This document shows positions 1-8,907 of a stretch of DNA of 22,187 nt, piece by piece; the stretch's first letter is position 1; each line of letters opens with the position of its first letter. The stretch spans positions 1 through 22,187 of the forward strand of contig NZ_CAMLHF010000083.1 in NCBI RefSeq assembly GCF_946479715.1. Direction: 5' to 3'. A model generated the notes under the pieces. It did no database searches and had not been told where the DNA came from. It saw only the letters and a list, made by a program, of their open reading frames with translations. The translations under genes and the position numbers were made by a program. Source of the stretch: an uncultured Pedobacter sp. (GTDB lineage: Bacteria; Bacteroidota; Bacteroidia; Sphingobacteriales; Sphingobacteriaceae).

Positions 1-253
1 AACCAGTAAGTAAGATTCTTATCGGATCTGGATAAGTTTCAATAATGCTTTTGAAAAATTCCACACCTGTTGTTTGCGGCATCTTTTGATCCGCTATAAT
101 TACGTGAACAGAAACATTTTCCAATATGGTTAAACCCTCGGCAGCTGAAAGAGCAGTATAGATCTCATATTGTCTTCTAAAGCCTGCTTTAAAAGCGTGC
201 AAATTGTTTTCTTCGTCATCAATATAAAGAACCCGTACTGTTGGCGCATTCAT
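1..253 (-). CDS. Response regulator receiver protein, 3' end cut by window edge
   Basis: The 84 visible residues start MNAPTVRVLYIDDE and form the first two thirds of a CheY-like receiver domain: the acidic pair in YIDDE, the phospho-acceptor Asp in the motif IIADQKMP, and the switch Thr in ILLTG. The reading frame runs off base 1, so the conserved Lys and any output domain lie outside the window. The start is the ATG at 251-253, 16 bp after the stop of the histidine kinase gene, which makes this the fourth gene of the minus-strand operon and the natural phosphotransfer partner of that kinase. It is clearly paralogous to the two receivers at 5542 and 6200 (shared NNLHAFKAGFRR-like helix and YPDPIRILLTG block). 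Those two are receiver-only proteins with a coiled tail, so this one may be too, but a C-terminal effector cannot be excluded. Confidence 0.88.
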   Translation of the reverse strand, partial: MNAPTVRVLYIDDEENNLHAFKAGFRRQYEIYTALSAAEGLTILENVSVHVIIADQKMPQTTGVEFFKSIIETYPDPIRILLTG

Positions 254-269
254 AAATAAAGTGTTAATT

Positions 270-2423
270 TCAGTTTATAGGCAAGGTAATAATAAATTCG
301 GTACCTTGATTCACTTTTGTTACAACTTCAATATTTCCATGATGATTTTCTATAATCCTAAAAACTATAGATAGACCTAGGCCTGTTCCCTCGCCAACAT
401 CTTTAGTAGTAAAGAATGGCTCAAATATTTTTTGTCTGACTTCTTCTGGCATGCCAATCCCAGTATCCTTTATGCTGATTTTTACCTGATTGCCATCCTG
501 CCATGATCTTACCGTCAGAATGCCGGGTTCATCTTTTGCCCCTTTGATTTTAATAGCATGTATCGCATTGGAGATCAGATTCATGAAAACCTGATTGATT
601 TTTCCGGGCAGACATTCTACTTTGGGGATATCACCAAAATCTTTTATTACTTTAAGATGATCAGGGAATGTATTTTTTACAAGAACAAGGGTAGAAGCAA
701 GGCCTTCATTCAGGTCAACAGGCTTCGTGTCATTTTCATCAAGCCTGCTAAAGTTCTTTAAGCTTTTTATAATTTCGGCAGTTCTCTTAGCACCTTCAGA
801 AATTCCTGACAGTAGAGATTTGATCTCATCCCTTACAAAATCTATATCAATTTGTTTTTTAAACGAATCTATTTTAGCGAGCTGAGGTTCAAGTTCTTCA
901 TTGAAATCCAGTTTCTCGTACATCATGATTAGACTGTCCATGTCAAGAATATCCAATTCCAGAGGCTTGATATTCGAGGTGACGAAGTTAATCGGATTGT
1001 TGATCTCATGCGCTATTCCGGCTGTAAGCTGACCTAATCCAGCCATTTTTTCTGAATCTACCAGCTGGCTTTGCGCTTCTTTCAAGTCGCTTAGAGTAAC
1101 CTCAAGGGTTTGGTAAGACTCTTGTAATTCAAGTGTCCGTTCATTCACCTTTTTCTCCAATTCGATATTTTGTTGTAATATCAATTGCTCATTTTCAAGC
1201 GATATCCGAAGGGCTTCTGCCTGTGAGTCTTCCTTCTCCTTTTTAAAGATATTGATCTTGTCTGCAAGCGCAAAGGATAGTAAGATCACTTCAAGAGCGG
1301 AGCCAAAAGGCATCATGTTGTAGGTGATCGTATTGTAAGGTAAAATATTGTAGTCTTTAAGCACAAAAATACAAAGGCCAAACAAGAACATGCTCCATGC
1401 AATCAGAAAGAATTTTGCCGGACGATAACCTTTTCTATAAACTAAAACTGCATTTAAGAGCATAAACAATGCTACAGACATAGCTGCCATTTGGAGCAGC
1501 TGATAAGACACGTTCATGTTCCCCAAAAACATCTGTATAAATGCGATGAAGTACAACAGATAGAAGATCTTTGAGAATTTATGGAATTTTGGCAGGATTT
1601 CTTTGGTGTGGAGGAATTTCTTCATAAACTCCAATCCTGTTAAAGCAGCCAGTGGTGTCAGTATGTAAACAGCATGGAACGAGATCCATACATTATTTGG
1701 CCATAGATACTTAAAAGGAAAACCCTGAAAATTTGCCTGAAGCAAACCTATAAATAAAATGTTGATGATATAATACAGGTAAGTATTGTCCTTTGTAGAA
1801 ATATAGAGGAACAAATTATAAGTGAACATAACCACCAGTACCCCGGCAAAAATTCCAAATATCAAAAAGGAATCTGCATTCTTGGCGGTAATTATCTTGC
1901 TTTCACACAATGTGGTGGGAACCTGGAGTTGTTCATATCCACTTATTTTAAGATAGATAGTGGTGATCTTTCCGGGCTCTAAACTAAATTTGAAGGTGCT
2001 GAAGGGATTGTCAAATGTTCTTTTGTAATAAGGACGTCTATCGCCTATAAATTCTTTGTAGACAATATTATTCTGATCATCTAGTTGATAAAAATCAACA
2101 TAATCTATAGTAGGTAAAGGAATTTGAAGAATGAGGTGAGGGTCATTTGTATTGTTTTGTACTTTGAACTTTAGCCAGTAACTGAAGTTACTTATCCCCA
2201 AATTAGGTACATCGGAGTCTACTGCTTTAAACTTTTTGCTGCTTAATACAGCTTTAAGGTTAAGTTTGTTGCTTGAATCGGTAAGCAAAAACATTTGTTT
2301 GCCAAAATTGCTTAATGTCTCGTCATTATGTAATTTAATCGCTTCCTGACTAATTGCAGGTAACGATATTGAGCATGTAATTAGCAAGGCAAAGAATAAC
2401 CTTAATAAAAAAGTTCTAATCAT
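270..2423 (-). CDS. 7TMR-DISM sensor histidine kinase
   Basis: This 717-residue membrane kinase has a signal peptide (about 1-25), a periplasmic beta-sandwich domain of the 7TMR-DISMED2 type (about 30-165), seven transmembrane helices (about 185-395, 7TMR-DISM), a coiled coil (about 400-460), a HisKA dimerisation domain and a HATPase_c domain. The phospho-acceptor is His472 in the motif [10 protein letters not shown]. The ATP-binding N box ([14 protein letters not shown]), the G1 box DTGIGMP and the G2 box [10 protein letters not shown] are all intact, so it should be catalytically active. DISM extracellular domains are thought to bind carbohydrates or other small ligands; the ligand here is unknown. 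Its ATG overlaps the stop of the upstream acyltransferase gene by 8 bp (ATGATTAG), pointing to translational coupling, and a receiver gene follows 16 bp downstream. It lacks its own receiver domain. Confidence 0.93.
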   Translation of the reverse strand: MIRTFLLRLFFALLITCSISLPAISQEAIKLHNDETLSNFGKQMFLLTDSSNKLNLKAVLSSKKFKAVDSDVPNLGISNFSYWLKFKVQNNTNDPHLILQIPLPTIDYVDFYQLDDQNNIVYKEFIGDRRPYYKRTFDNPFSTFKFSLEPGKITTIYLKISGYEQLQVPTTLCESKIITAKNADSFLIFGIFAGVLVVMFTYNLFLYISTKDNTYLYYIINILFIGLLQANFQGFPFKYLWPNNVWISFHAVYILTPLAALTGLEFMKKFLHTKEILPKFHKFSKIFYLLYFIAFIQMFLGNMNVSYQLLQMAAMSVALFMLLNAVLVYRKGYRPAKFFLIAWSMFLFGLCIFVLKDYNILPYNTITYNMMPFGSALEVILLSFALADKINIFKKEKEDSQAEALRISLENEQLILQQNIELEKKVNERTLELQESYQTLEVTLSDLKEAQSQLVDSEKMAGLGQLTAGIAHEINNPINFVTSNIKPLELDILDMDSLIMMYEKLDFNEELEPQLAKIDSFKKQIDIDFVRDEIKSLLSGISEGAKRTAEIIKSLKNFSRLDENDTKPVDLNEGLASTLVLVKNTFPDHLKVIKDFGDIPKVECLPGKINQVFMNLISNAIHAIKIKGAKDEPGILTVRSWQDGNQVKISIKDTGIGMPEEVRQKIFEPFFTTKDVGEGTGLGLSIVFRIIENHHGNIEVVTKVNQGTEFIITLPIN

Positions 2424-3111
2424 AGACAGGTATTAATAACTGATAATCTATATCTATCTCACCCTTTGGCCCTTGCTCAATTGTATGTTGTATTGGATTA
2501 TTTCTCAGATCAAATATTCGATCTCTATCATACTCATCTGCCGTTTCCAAAGTTTCGGCATTCATCTTTCTCAATACTCTTGCAATATAGTCGTCTTTTG
2601 GATAAAAAAACTCACCATTATTACCAATTCCATTTTCAACTATAAAACCAACCCTTCTTACCATCGGCATGGTATAGTCTCCACAGATGGTAAATAATGA
2701 TCCAAGTCTGATCTGATTTACAATTGCAATACCTGCTCTTACAAGCAAAAGGCTGATGCCGATGCCTGCAACACTTTTTGCATTCCACAAACCGCAGAGT
2801 TCACCTGTTCCATCGTCAAAGTATTCGTTGATAACGTGTGCTACTTTGGGATCCATATAACCTACTGCCTTTTCAACAGGGAGGGGATGAATTCCGTCTG
2901 CAATATGAACTCTTACTCCCCCAACAACGTTTCCTTCTTCATCCTCTGCAACTATACCGTGTACACTTGGCAAGTCCATCCACAGCCTGTTATTGGTTGT
3001 AATGTTAGTGATACCGTAATCCCTTAATACCTGAACATGCCCATCTAAATACCTCTCGCAAGTGTCAAGATCTTTAATTGCCGTAAAAGATCGAAATGTA
3101 AATTTTCTCAT
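2416..3111 (-). CDS. GNAT-fold acyltransferase, N-acyl amino acid / autoinducer synthase-like
   Basis: This 231-residue soluble protein is predicted to be an acyl-CoA or acyl-ACP dependent N-acyltransferase. The N-terminal half has the strand pattern of a GNAT fold (GIVAEDEEGNVVGGVRVHI). The middle carries an ELCGLWNAKS stretch, a long helix (ISLLLVRAGIAIVNQ), then LFTICGDYTMPMVRRVGF, which resembles the late strand-helix-GF segment of GNAT, FeeM-like N-acyl amino acid synthases and LuxI-type enzymes. There is no signal peptide. It lies between a ThiF/nitroreductase gene (7 bp gap) and a receptor kinase gene (8 bp overlap), so it is certainly co-transcribed with both. The acyl donor and acceptor cannot be read from the sequence. 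The family assignment rests on remembered motif patterns and is less secure than that of its neighbours. Confidence 0.6.
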   Translation of the reverse strand: MRKFTFRSFTAIKDLDTCERYLDGHVQVLRDYGITNITTNNRLWMDLPSVHGIVAEDEEGNVVGGVRVHIADGIHPLPVEKAVGYMDPKVAHVINEYFDDGTGELCGLWNAKSVAGIGISLLLVRAGIAIVNQIRLGSLFTICGDYTMPMVRRVGFIVENGIGNNGEFFYPKDDYIARVLRKMNAETLETADEYDRDRIFDLRNNPIQHTIEQGPKGEIDIDYQLLIPVYD

Positions 3112-3118
3112 ATTGTGT

Positions 3119-5380
3119 CTAGGAAAACTTTAAAATATCTTCCAGTGGTCTTTTTAATGATCTAGAAGATGCTTCGTCAGCGTAAGACAACCTGAACATG
3201 AAAATTCCACAATTATTTCCCAAAGCAGGAAAAATTTTCCGCAGGTCGTATTGTAGGGATTCAAGTTCTTTGGCCATATTAGCCGTCATACCAGCACCAT
3301 TAGTCTGATTAAACCTATCAAATACAAACAACGTGCCGCTGATAGGCTGAAATGAGAGACCGTTCAAATTAGCAGTGATCCATGCTCTTTGAAGGGCTTC
3401 GCCACCTTTCACAAAACTCTTTGGATTATACTCTGGCATACTAATCAGTCCGATGGCAGACGAGGAAGCAACACCTCCTTTGGATATTTTTTCAAAAGCG
3501 CTACCACCTCCCCATTTGTTTAATAACGTAATTACTTCAGGTTTAGAAGCCACCATCATTCCAGTCCTGTCACTTTCAGACAATTCCAGTGTGGCAATAT
3601 CGATTCCTTCAATTATCGGTGATCCGTCTGCAGAAGGCCATTTGATTTCTTTTGTAAACAGGTCGTGATGGCCCTGAGGGTGTAAGAATCTCAATCTTTC
3701 AACTGATGCTATAATGTTCGCTATTTCATTAATCGATTCTCGATCTTCTACGAGATCCAGATGGGCATTTGGTTCATCAATGCTTACATTCTTTCGTATT
3801 TTGGCAGTAACAGTGGCATCAATGGGCTGCTGATCTCCTTTTTTTCTATTGGTTAGCCTTAAACCTACGCCAGCAATCAACTCATTCCGATACGTTTGTT
3901 CTTCTGTCTTGCTAAATCCAAATGCTGCGATTAATCTGCTTTCACTTCCTGCCGGAAACAAATTGATTGTTGTTTCCAAATTAAGGCTGGCAGCTTTTAT
4001 TTTTAAATTTTCAATAGCGGCCCCAAGTGAAATATAAGAAGCTGTGTTCTGAAAGTCCATCCATGAAATCGATTGGTTTTCATCATGGAACAGGAACAGT
4101 TGTCCTCTATGATATAAAAACTTCCACGGCTGGCTATTACCTCCAGAGGGAGCGAGTCCTGCCGCTGCAGCTAATTCTTTTACCTGATCATCAGTAAGTG
4201 TCAGTTCTGAATGAGTTTCGATAGCTACCGAATCTGCCGCTTTTTGCATTTCATCTAATTTCAACTCGGGAGCAGAATAATCTATCACCTTATAGAAATC
4301 GTCTTCAGGTTTTACTTTATCCCTGATGATCTCTTCAAGGTCTACAAAATATCTTCCTGAATCATTGTACTGTCCAAGAGCAATCCTTCTACAAACATCA
4401 GCACCTAAAGCCCCGCCTAAAGTCACCGCCGAAGCTAGCTGTGGCCAGGTAGTGATAGATTGCCCAACTTCAACCATAGAAGCTTTTAGTCTATCTGATG
4501 ACGTCTCTAGTCCCACCATAGGAAGAAGGTAGGGGATCTTCTCTTCATTAGTCTTTAAATACTTGATTTTCGTGTGATCGAGATGGTCTATTAATCCGTG
4601 TAATATAGCCCTGTCTGGTTCAAGATCAAACCTTTCTACATCGAGCGTACCTTTATCGCTAGCGTCCATTACAACCGGGACACGAAGCGCTTTTGCCTTA
4701 TGTCTTAGTAAAATTTTAATATCCAGTCCATCGCACTCATCTACAATCACATCAAGTTTTCCACCTTCCAAAAAGAAACGGTCCATATTCTCTTCCGTCA
4801 TCCCATCTTCAAAAAGCGTAACTTTCAAAAATGGATCTATTTCTTTAATTTCTCTAGCTACAATCACCACCTTCGGCAAGCCCAGGTTGTGTACACCAGT
4901 TCTGATTCTGTTTAGGTTTGTCAGTTCCAGTAAATCGAAATCCGCCAGTCTGATCTCTCCAAAACCACGTTCCATAGCCATAGTTATCGAAACTGATTGG
5001 CCAACAGAAAGACCAACAACACCTACTTTTTGCCTGCCTAAAATGTCTCTTTCTTCTCTGGTGATCTTATAAATGTTGCGGTTGGTCCGCATTTCTATAA
5101 ATTCTTCTTCATCCAGCAAATGCACTAAACGCTCAGACCACGGATAATATACCCAAACCCCATATTCCTGCATAGACAGGTCGCCGATATGAAGTTTTTT
5201 TAATTTTTTTAATTCCTCTTCACTTGGTTTTTTCTTGGGTAATTTAGACTTTATTAAATCATCCAACTGAGTATCAATTTGATCATGGATGGAGATGTGT
5301 GGCTTCTCCTTAAGCAATTCCTCAAGCCTGTTTTTGTCATTTTCCAAATAAATTCGAAAAAATAAAGGCTCTGTAGCCAT
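3119..5380 (-). CDS. ThiF/E1-like adenylyltransferase fused to nitroreductase (Rv1355c/MoeY-type)
   Basis: The protein has two enzyme domains. Residues about 115-350 form a ThiF/MoeB/E1-like Rossmann domain with a glycine-rich loop (GVVGLSVGQS, 120-129) and the adenylation motif DFDLLELTNLNR (147-158). Residues about 395-753 form an FMN-dependent nitroreductase-like domain with LAPSGGNSQPWKF (QPW at 417-419), closer to the Acg-like branch than to classic NfsB. The order matches mycobacterial Rv1355c (annotated MoeY), whose substrate is unknown. I count only three cysteines, none in a CxxC pair, so the zinc site of MoeB/ThiF is absent. The frame extends to an ATG at 5446, but the minus-strand -7 element at 5466-5473 would leave a very short leader there. 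I chose ATG 5378-5380 (MATEPLFF, 753 residues), preceded by GGTGG; ATG 5414-5416 is the alternative. It is first in the operon. Confidence 0.85.
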   Translation of the reverse strand: MATEPLFFRIYLENDKNRLEELLKEKPHISIHDQIDTQLDDLIKSKLPKKKPSEEELKKLKKLHIGDLSMQEYGVWVYYPWSERLVHLLDEEEFIEMRTNRNIYKITREERDILGRQKVGVVGLSVGQSVSITMAMERGFGEIRLADFDLLELTNLNRIRTGVHNLGLPKVVIVAREIKEIDPFLKVTLFEDGMTEENMDRFFLEGGKLDVIVDECDGLDIKILLRHKAKALRVPVVMDASDKGTLDVERFDLEPDRAILHGLIDHLDHTKIKYLKTNEEKIPYLLPMVGLETSSDRLKASMVEVGQSITTWPQLASAVTLGGALGADVCRRIALGQYNDSGRYFVDLEEIIRDKVKPEDDFYKVIDYSAPELKLDEMQKAADSVAIETHSELTLTDDQVKELAAAAGLAPSGGNSQPWKFLYHRGQLFLFHDENQSISWMDFQNTASYISLGAAIENLKIKAASLNLETTINLFPAGSESRLIAAFGFSKTEEQTYRNELIAGVGLRLTNRKKGDQQPIDATVTAKIRKNVSIDEPNAHLDLVEDRESINEIANIIASVERLRFLHPQGHHDLFTKEIKWPSADGSPIIEGIDIATLELSESDRTGMMVASKPEVITLLNKWGGGSAFEKISKGGVASSSAIGLISMPEYNPKSFVKGGEALQRAWITANLNGLSFQPISGTLFVFDRFNQTNGAGMTANMAKELESLQYDLRKIFPALGNNCGIFMFRLSYADEASSRSLKRPLEDILKFS

Positions 5381-5465
5381 AGTGTTTTCCACCGTGTTGT
5401 TCTCAAATAATAGCATCGTAATAATAGATAAAAAATATGCCCCCAATTATTTATTTCAATAAATA

Positions 5466-5473
5466 CAAAAATA
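5466..5473 (-). promoter_or_regulatory. Bacteroidota -7 element for the ThiF-acyltransferase-kinase operon
   Basis: Read on the minus strand this is TATTTTTG, a full match to TAnnTTTG. It lies about 85 bp before the chosen start of the fusion gene. No clear TTG is seen at -33. Confidence 0.45.
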
Positions 5474-5474
5474 G

Positions 5475-5482
5475 TATATTTG
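5475..5482 (+). promoter_or_regulatory. Bacteroidota -7 element for the first divergent receiver gene
   Basis: TATATTTG fully matches TAnnTTTG and lies about 60 bp upstream of the ATG at 5542. One base separates it from the opposing -7 element, and the two together are a near-palindrome. It argues against a start at 5437, which would lie upstream of the promoter. No clear -33 TTG is seen. Confidence 0.5.
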
Positions 5483-5541
5483 CTAAATATTTAACTATCT
5501 TAAGTAGGAGTTTAAACAATTCAGCATGGTTTTTTAGTTTT

Positions 5542-6006
5542 ATGGATAGGCAAATAATAAGCGTATTGTATGTTGATGATGAAATACATAATCTAAACGC
5601 CTTTAAAGCTTCTTTTAGAAGACTTTTTAACGTGCATACAGCAGAGTCTGCTGCTGAGGCAGTGGAAATATTGAAAAAAGAACATATTAATATCATACTT
5701 ACAGATCAGCGCATGCCTGTTACCACAGGTATAGAGTTCTTAGAGTCAATCATTGATGAATATCCTGACCCTATTAGAATACTTCTTACTGGATATGCAG
5801 ATATAAATGCAGTAATTGATGCAATCAATAAAGGACAGGTTTATTTATATATTGCTAAACCATGGCAAGAAGAAGAACTTCGATTAGCTTTAGAAAAAGC
5901 TTTTGAAGTGTTTTCTCTAAGGGAGAGAAATAAAGAATTAAACGAGGAACTGCTACTTGTCAATGAACAACTAGAGTTTATGTTGAGACAGAAGTTATTG
6001 TCTTAA
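5542..6006 (+). CDS. Single-domain response regulator with C-terminal coiled tail
   Basis: The 154-residue protein is a complete CheY-like receiver: acidic residues Asp12/Asp13, phospho-acceptor Asp55 (ILTDQRMP), switch Thr83 (LLTGYAD) and Lys106 (IAKPW). A helical tail of about 35 residues follows (ERNKELNEELLLVNEQLEF) but no DNA-binding or enzymatic output domain, so it probably works as a phosphorylation-dependent protein-protein switch or phosphorelay intermediate. The open frame extends upstream to 5437, but that would place the start upstream of the probable promoter at 5475-5482 and add a non-conserved stretch. The ATG at 5542 (MDRQIISVLYVDDE) puts the acidic pair where the paralogue at 6200 has it. 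It is divergent from the kinase operon and likely a phosphorylation target of that kinase. Confidence 0.9.
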   Translation: MDRQIISVLYVDDEIHNLNAFKASFRRLFNVHTAESAAEAVEILKKEHINIILTDQRMPVTTGIEFLESIIDEYPDPIRILLTGYADINAVIDAINKGQVYLYIAKPWQEEELRLALEKAFEVFSLRERNKELNEELLLVNEQLEFMLRQKLLS

Positions 6007-6170
6007 GTATAGCTTTTTGAGTCTTTAAAGAAGATTTGAATAGTTCAATTTGATCTGTCTGAAAAATCAGGTACCTAGAGTTTAAGTCAAACAATTATTT
6101 AGAATAATTAATAGTTCAATTAGAAAATAACTTTTAAGCTAAAAAACTTCATTAAAACTTATAATATCAA

Positions 6171-6178
6171 TATATTTA
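6171..6178 (+). promoter_or_regulatory. Possible -7 element for the second receiver gene
   Basis: TATATTTA matches TAnnTTTG at all but the last base and sits 21 bp before the ATG at 6200, in a 193-bp AT-rich gap. A 12-bp direct repeat (AATAGTTCAATT at 6039-6050 and 6110-6121) lies upstream of it in the same gap. Confidence 0.25.
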
Positions 6179-6199
6179 ACAAAAAACATTTCAGAGATT

Positions 6200-6670
6200 A
6201 TGAGCAGCGGTGCCTCAATAAACGTTTTGTATGTAGATGATGAACTTCACAACCTGAACTCTTTTAAAGCCGGGTTTAGGAGGTTATTTAATATTTTCAC
6301 TGCTGAATCTGCTGTAGAAGGAAGAAAAATTCTTGAGGCAGAGAATATTCATGTTATTATTACAGATCAAAGAATGCCAGTTACGACTGGTATCGAATTT
6401 TTGGAATCTATTATACCTGATTTTCCCGATCCGATAAGGATTCTCCTGACAGGGTACGCAGATATAAATGCTGTTATAGATGCAATAAATAGAGGCCAGG
6501 TTTATAAATATATTCAAAAACCCTGGATGGATGAAGATCTGAGAATCAATATAGAAAAAGCCTTTGAAATATATTCTTTAAGAAAAGAGAACAGGGAACT
6601 TACCCAGCAACTGATATTAGCAAATAAACAATTAGAATTTTTGCTAAGGCAAAATAATTTATTGCCTTAA
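6200..6670 (+). CDS. Single-domain response regulator, paralogue of the preceding gene
   Basis: The 156-residue receiver has the same plan as its neighbour: Asp13/Asp14, phospho-acceptor Asp56 (IITDQRMP), Thr84 (LLTGYAD), Lys107 (IQKPW) and a helical tail ending QLEFLLRQ. The two proteins are near-identical through the central block (TDQRMPVTTGIEFLESII and the LLTGYADINAVIDAIN stretch), so they look like a tandem duplication. They differ mainly in the helices that normally set kinase and target specificity (for example KKEHINI against EAENIHV). No output domain is present. The gene ends 19 bp before the adhesin gene, so it may be co-transcribed with the T9SS substrate/PorP pair. Confidence 0.9.
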   Translation: MSSGASINVLYVDDELHNLNSFKAGFRRLFNIFTAESAVEGRKILEAENIHVIITDQRMPVTTGIEFLESIIPDFPDPIRILLTGYADINAVIDAINRGQVYKYIQKPWMDEDLRINIEKAFEIYSLRKENRELTQQLILANKQLEFLLRQNNLLP

Positions 6671-6689
6671 ATGCAAGAGACAATCAAAT

Positions 6690-8906
6690 ATGAGAATCTG
6701 GAGAATAACTTTACTAACATTAATTCATCTCTCCTTTTTCTTAAGCATTCAGGCACAAAATATTTCCAATGAAGGCACTGACTTTTGGTCAGTATTTCCT
6801 ACACATGACCCTGCATTTTATCTGGGACTCCCAAAGCTCGCCAACAATACCATTTACGTTTCCTCAAAAAATAATTCAGAGGTAACAGTCTCCTGTGGCG
6901 CCTGGAGTCAAACTAAAAGGATTATGGCCAATGTTGTTGAACCGTTCCTTATTCCGAGAGCTGATGCATACACCGATTTAAAGGACATAAACACCATTAA
7001 ATTTCAAAGGGGGATACATATAAAGGTTACGGCTGGAATGCCCAAAGTAGCTGTATATTCACATATTTATGCGGGTAGACGCTCTTCCGCATCTTTGATC
7101 CTTCCAACGGAAGCGCTTGGGCAGCAGTATTTTTCAATGAATTATACTCAAAATGGCAACATAAACGATGGGGCAGGCAGAAATTACTTAGCAATTGTTG
7201 CAACTGAGCCAAATACAAAAATAATAGTACATACCAGAGAAGGTGATAGATCAGTTTCCTTTACCAATGCAGGAGAGGTTTACGAATATATGCCACCTGA
7301 TCAGCGAGATTTGACCGGTACAATTGTTGAAATTGATCCACTTTCACCAGATAATTGCAATAAGCGTTTTGCAGTTTTCTCTGGAAATACCTCAGTTTCG
7401 ATTGGTAGGGGAAATCCTGACAAAGATTCCAGAGATCCACTATATCAGCAATTATACCCACCAACAAGCTGGGGTAAAAACTATGCGGTGGTTCCATTTA
7501 AAGATAGGAAATTCTTGTTAAGGATATTAGCACAGGAAGATAATACCCAGGTAGACTTTAATGGAGGAACATTTACTCTGAACAAAGGGGAATTTTACGA
7601 GAGCCCTTCGCCGCTAATGGAATCATTGTTCATTAAAGCAAATAAGAAGATTAGTGTTGCACAATATTCTTTAAGTCAAATCTGGTCATCTGCAACAGAT
7701 ACTGAAATGTTGAGTGATCCCGATATGGTAATGCTTAATCCGATAGAGTTTAACATTAAAGCCATTACGCTTTTCTCCTCCACAAAAGAGCGCATCTCTG
7801 AACGCTATATTAACGTGAGTATGAAAACCTCAGCCACATCAACTTTTAAAATTGACGGAGTCGCTCCAGAAAATGGCACCTGGTCAGTAATACCATCTAA
7901 TCCGGAATATTCAGGCATACAGATAAGAATTAATAATGTAAGTTCAACACTAATCGCCAACGATGGCTTTAATGCTATTGCCTACGGCTTTGGTGAGAAA
8001 GAATCTTATTCATATTCTGCCGGAACAAATCTAGCTGCCGACAATTACCTTTTAATTCATAATCAGCTAACCAATACAGATTCAAAAAATGCATGTCTTG
8101 GCCAAAAATCAAATTTTAAAATTGTGTTACCCTATAAGGCTTTAAATATAAAGTGGCATTTAGAGGATCATTCTCCGGTGGATTATACACAAGAACCCCA
8201 AATAATACCTACTCCAGATGGTCCTTCCTATGCATACTTATACAACAGAGATTTCATATTTGGCGAGTTGGGTAAATTGAAAATGCAGATCACGGCCGTA
8301 AGACCAAATGAAAATAATTGTTTAAGTGCTGAAATCGAATATGATTTTAATTTTGATGTGAACCCTGTTCCTACACCTATTATAAGTACGGATGCAGAAG
8401 GGTTTGTAGATTCCTTAATTACCTTTACTGATCGAAGTTATTCTAACTTACAAGATAAACCTCTGAATAAGTGGCTGTGGGATTTTGGAGATGGCCAGAT
8501 GTCAACAGAGCAGAATCCAACTCATACATATCAGAAAACTGGTAACTTTACGGTTAGATTTGCCACCGGAAGAGACGACGGGTGCATGTCTGATGTTATT
8601 ACAAAAATGATACGTATCAGGACCTATATAGACTATTCGAAAGATATACATCCGCCAAATGCCTTTAGTCCTAATGATGATCAAATAAATGATGTCTGGG
8701 AAATTAATGCTATTGAGGACTGCCCAGAAGCAACAGTAGAAGTTTTTACTCGTTACGGAGCACGTGTTTTTTTTAGCAAAGGTTACACCGTACCTTTCGA
8801 TGGGAAGTACAAAGGCGAAGCCTTACCTGTTGGAACTTATTATTATATTATAGATCCAAATGATGGAAGAAAAAGGGTAACTGGAGCTTTAACATTATTG
8901 AAATAA
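6690..8906 (+). CDS. Secreted IgGFc-binding-like adhesin with PKD and T9SS type B sorting domain
   Basis: This 738-residue exported protein has a signal peptide (about 1-22, ending IQAQ). Its large N-terminal region starts with NEGTDFWSVFPT and resembles the IgGFc-binding protein N-terminal family. A PKD domain follows (about 560-642, WDFGDG at 597-602, then PTHTYQKTGNFTV), and then a gliding motility-associated C-terminal domain (about 654-738: NAFSPNDDQINDVW, VFTRYGARVF, PVGTYYYIID). That last domain is the type B sorting signal of the type IX secretion system. The product should cross the outer membrane and be released or held at the surface, where it may act in adhesion. The PorP/SprF gene starts one base after its stop, the usual pairing for type B substrates. 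True IgG-Fc binding should not be assumed. Confidence 0.88.
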   Translation: MRIWRITLLTLIHLSFFLSIQAQNISNEGTDFWSVFPTHDPAFYLGLPKLANNTIYVSSKNNSEVTVSCGAWSQTKRIMANVVEPFLIPRADAYTDLKDINTIKFQRGIHIKVTAGMPKVAVYSHIYAGRRSSASLILPTEALGQQYFSMNYTQNGNINDGAGRNYLAIVATEPNTKIIVHTREGDRSVSFTNAGEVYEYMPPDQRDLTGTIVEIDPLSPDNCNKRFAVFSGNTSVSIGRGNPDKDSRDPLYQQLYPPTSWGKNYAVVPFKDRKFLLRILAQEDNTQVDFNGGTFTLNKGEFYESPSPLMESLFIKANKKISVAQYSLSQIWSSATDTEMLSDPDMVMLNPIEFNIKAITLFSSTKERISERYINVSMKTSATSTFKIDGVAPENGTWSVIPSNPEYSGIQIRINNVSSTLIANDGFNAIAYGFGEKESYSYSAGTNLAADNYLLIHNQLTNTDSKNACLGQKSNFKIVLPYKALNIKWHLEDHSPVDYTQEPQIIPTPDGPSYAYLYNRDFIFGELGKLKMQITAVRPNENNCLSAEIEYDFNFDVNPVPTPIISTDAEGFVDSLITFTDRSYSNLQDKPLNKWLWDFGDGQMSTEQNPTHTYQKTGNFTVRFATGRDDGCMSDVITKMIRIRTYIDYSKDIHPPNAFSPNDDQINDVWEINAIEDCPEATVEVFTRYGARVFFSKGYTVPFDGKYKGEALPVGTYYYIIDPNDGRKRVTGALTLLK

Positions 8907-8907
8907 C

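Noticed and set aside
5437..5541. N-terminal extension of the first receiver protein
   Set aside because: It would start upstream of the TATATTTG element and adds 35 residues absent from the paralogues.
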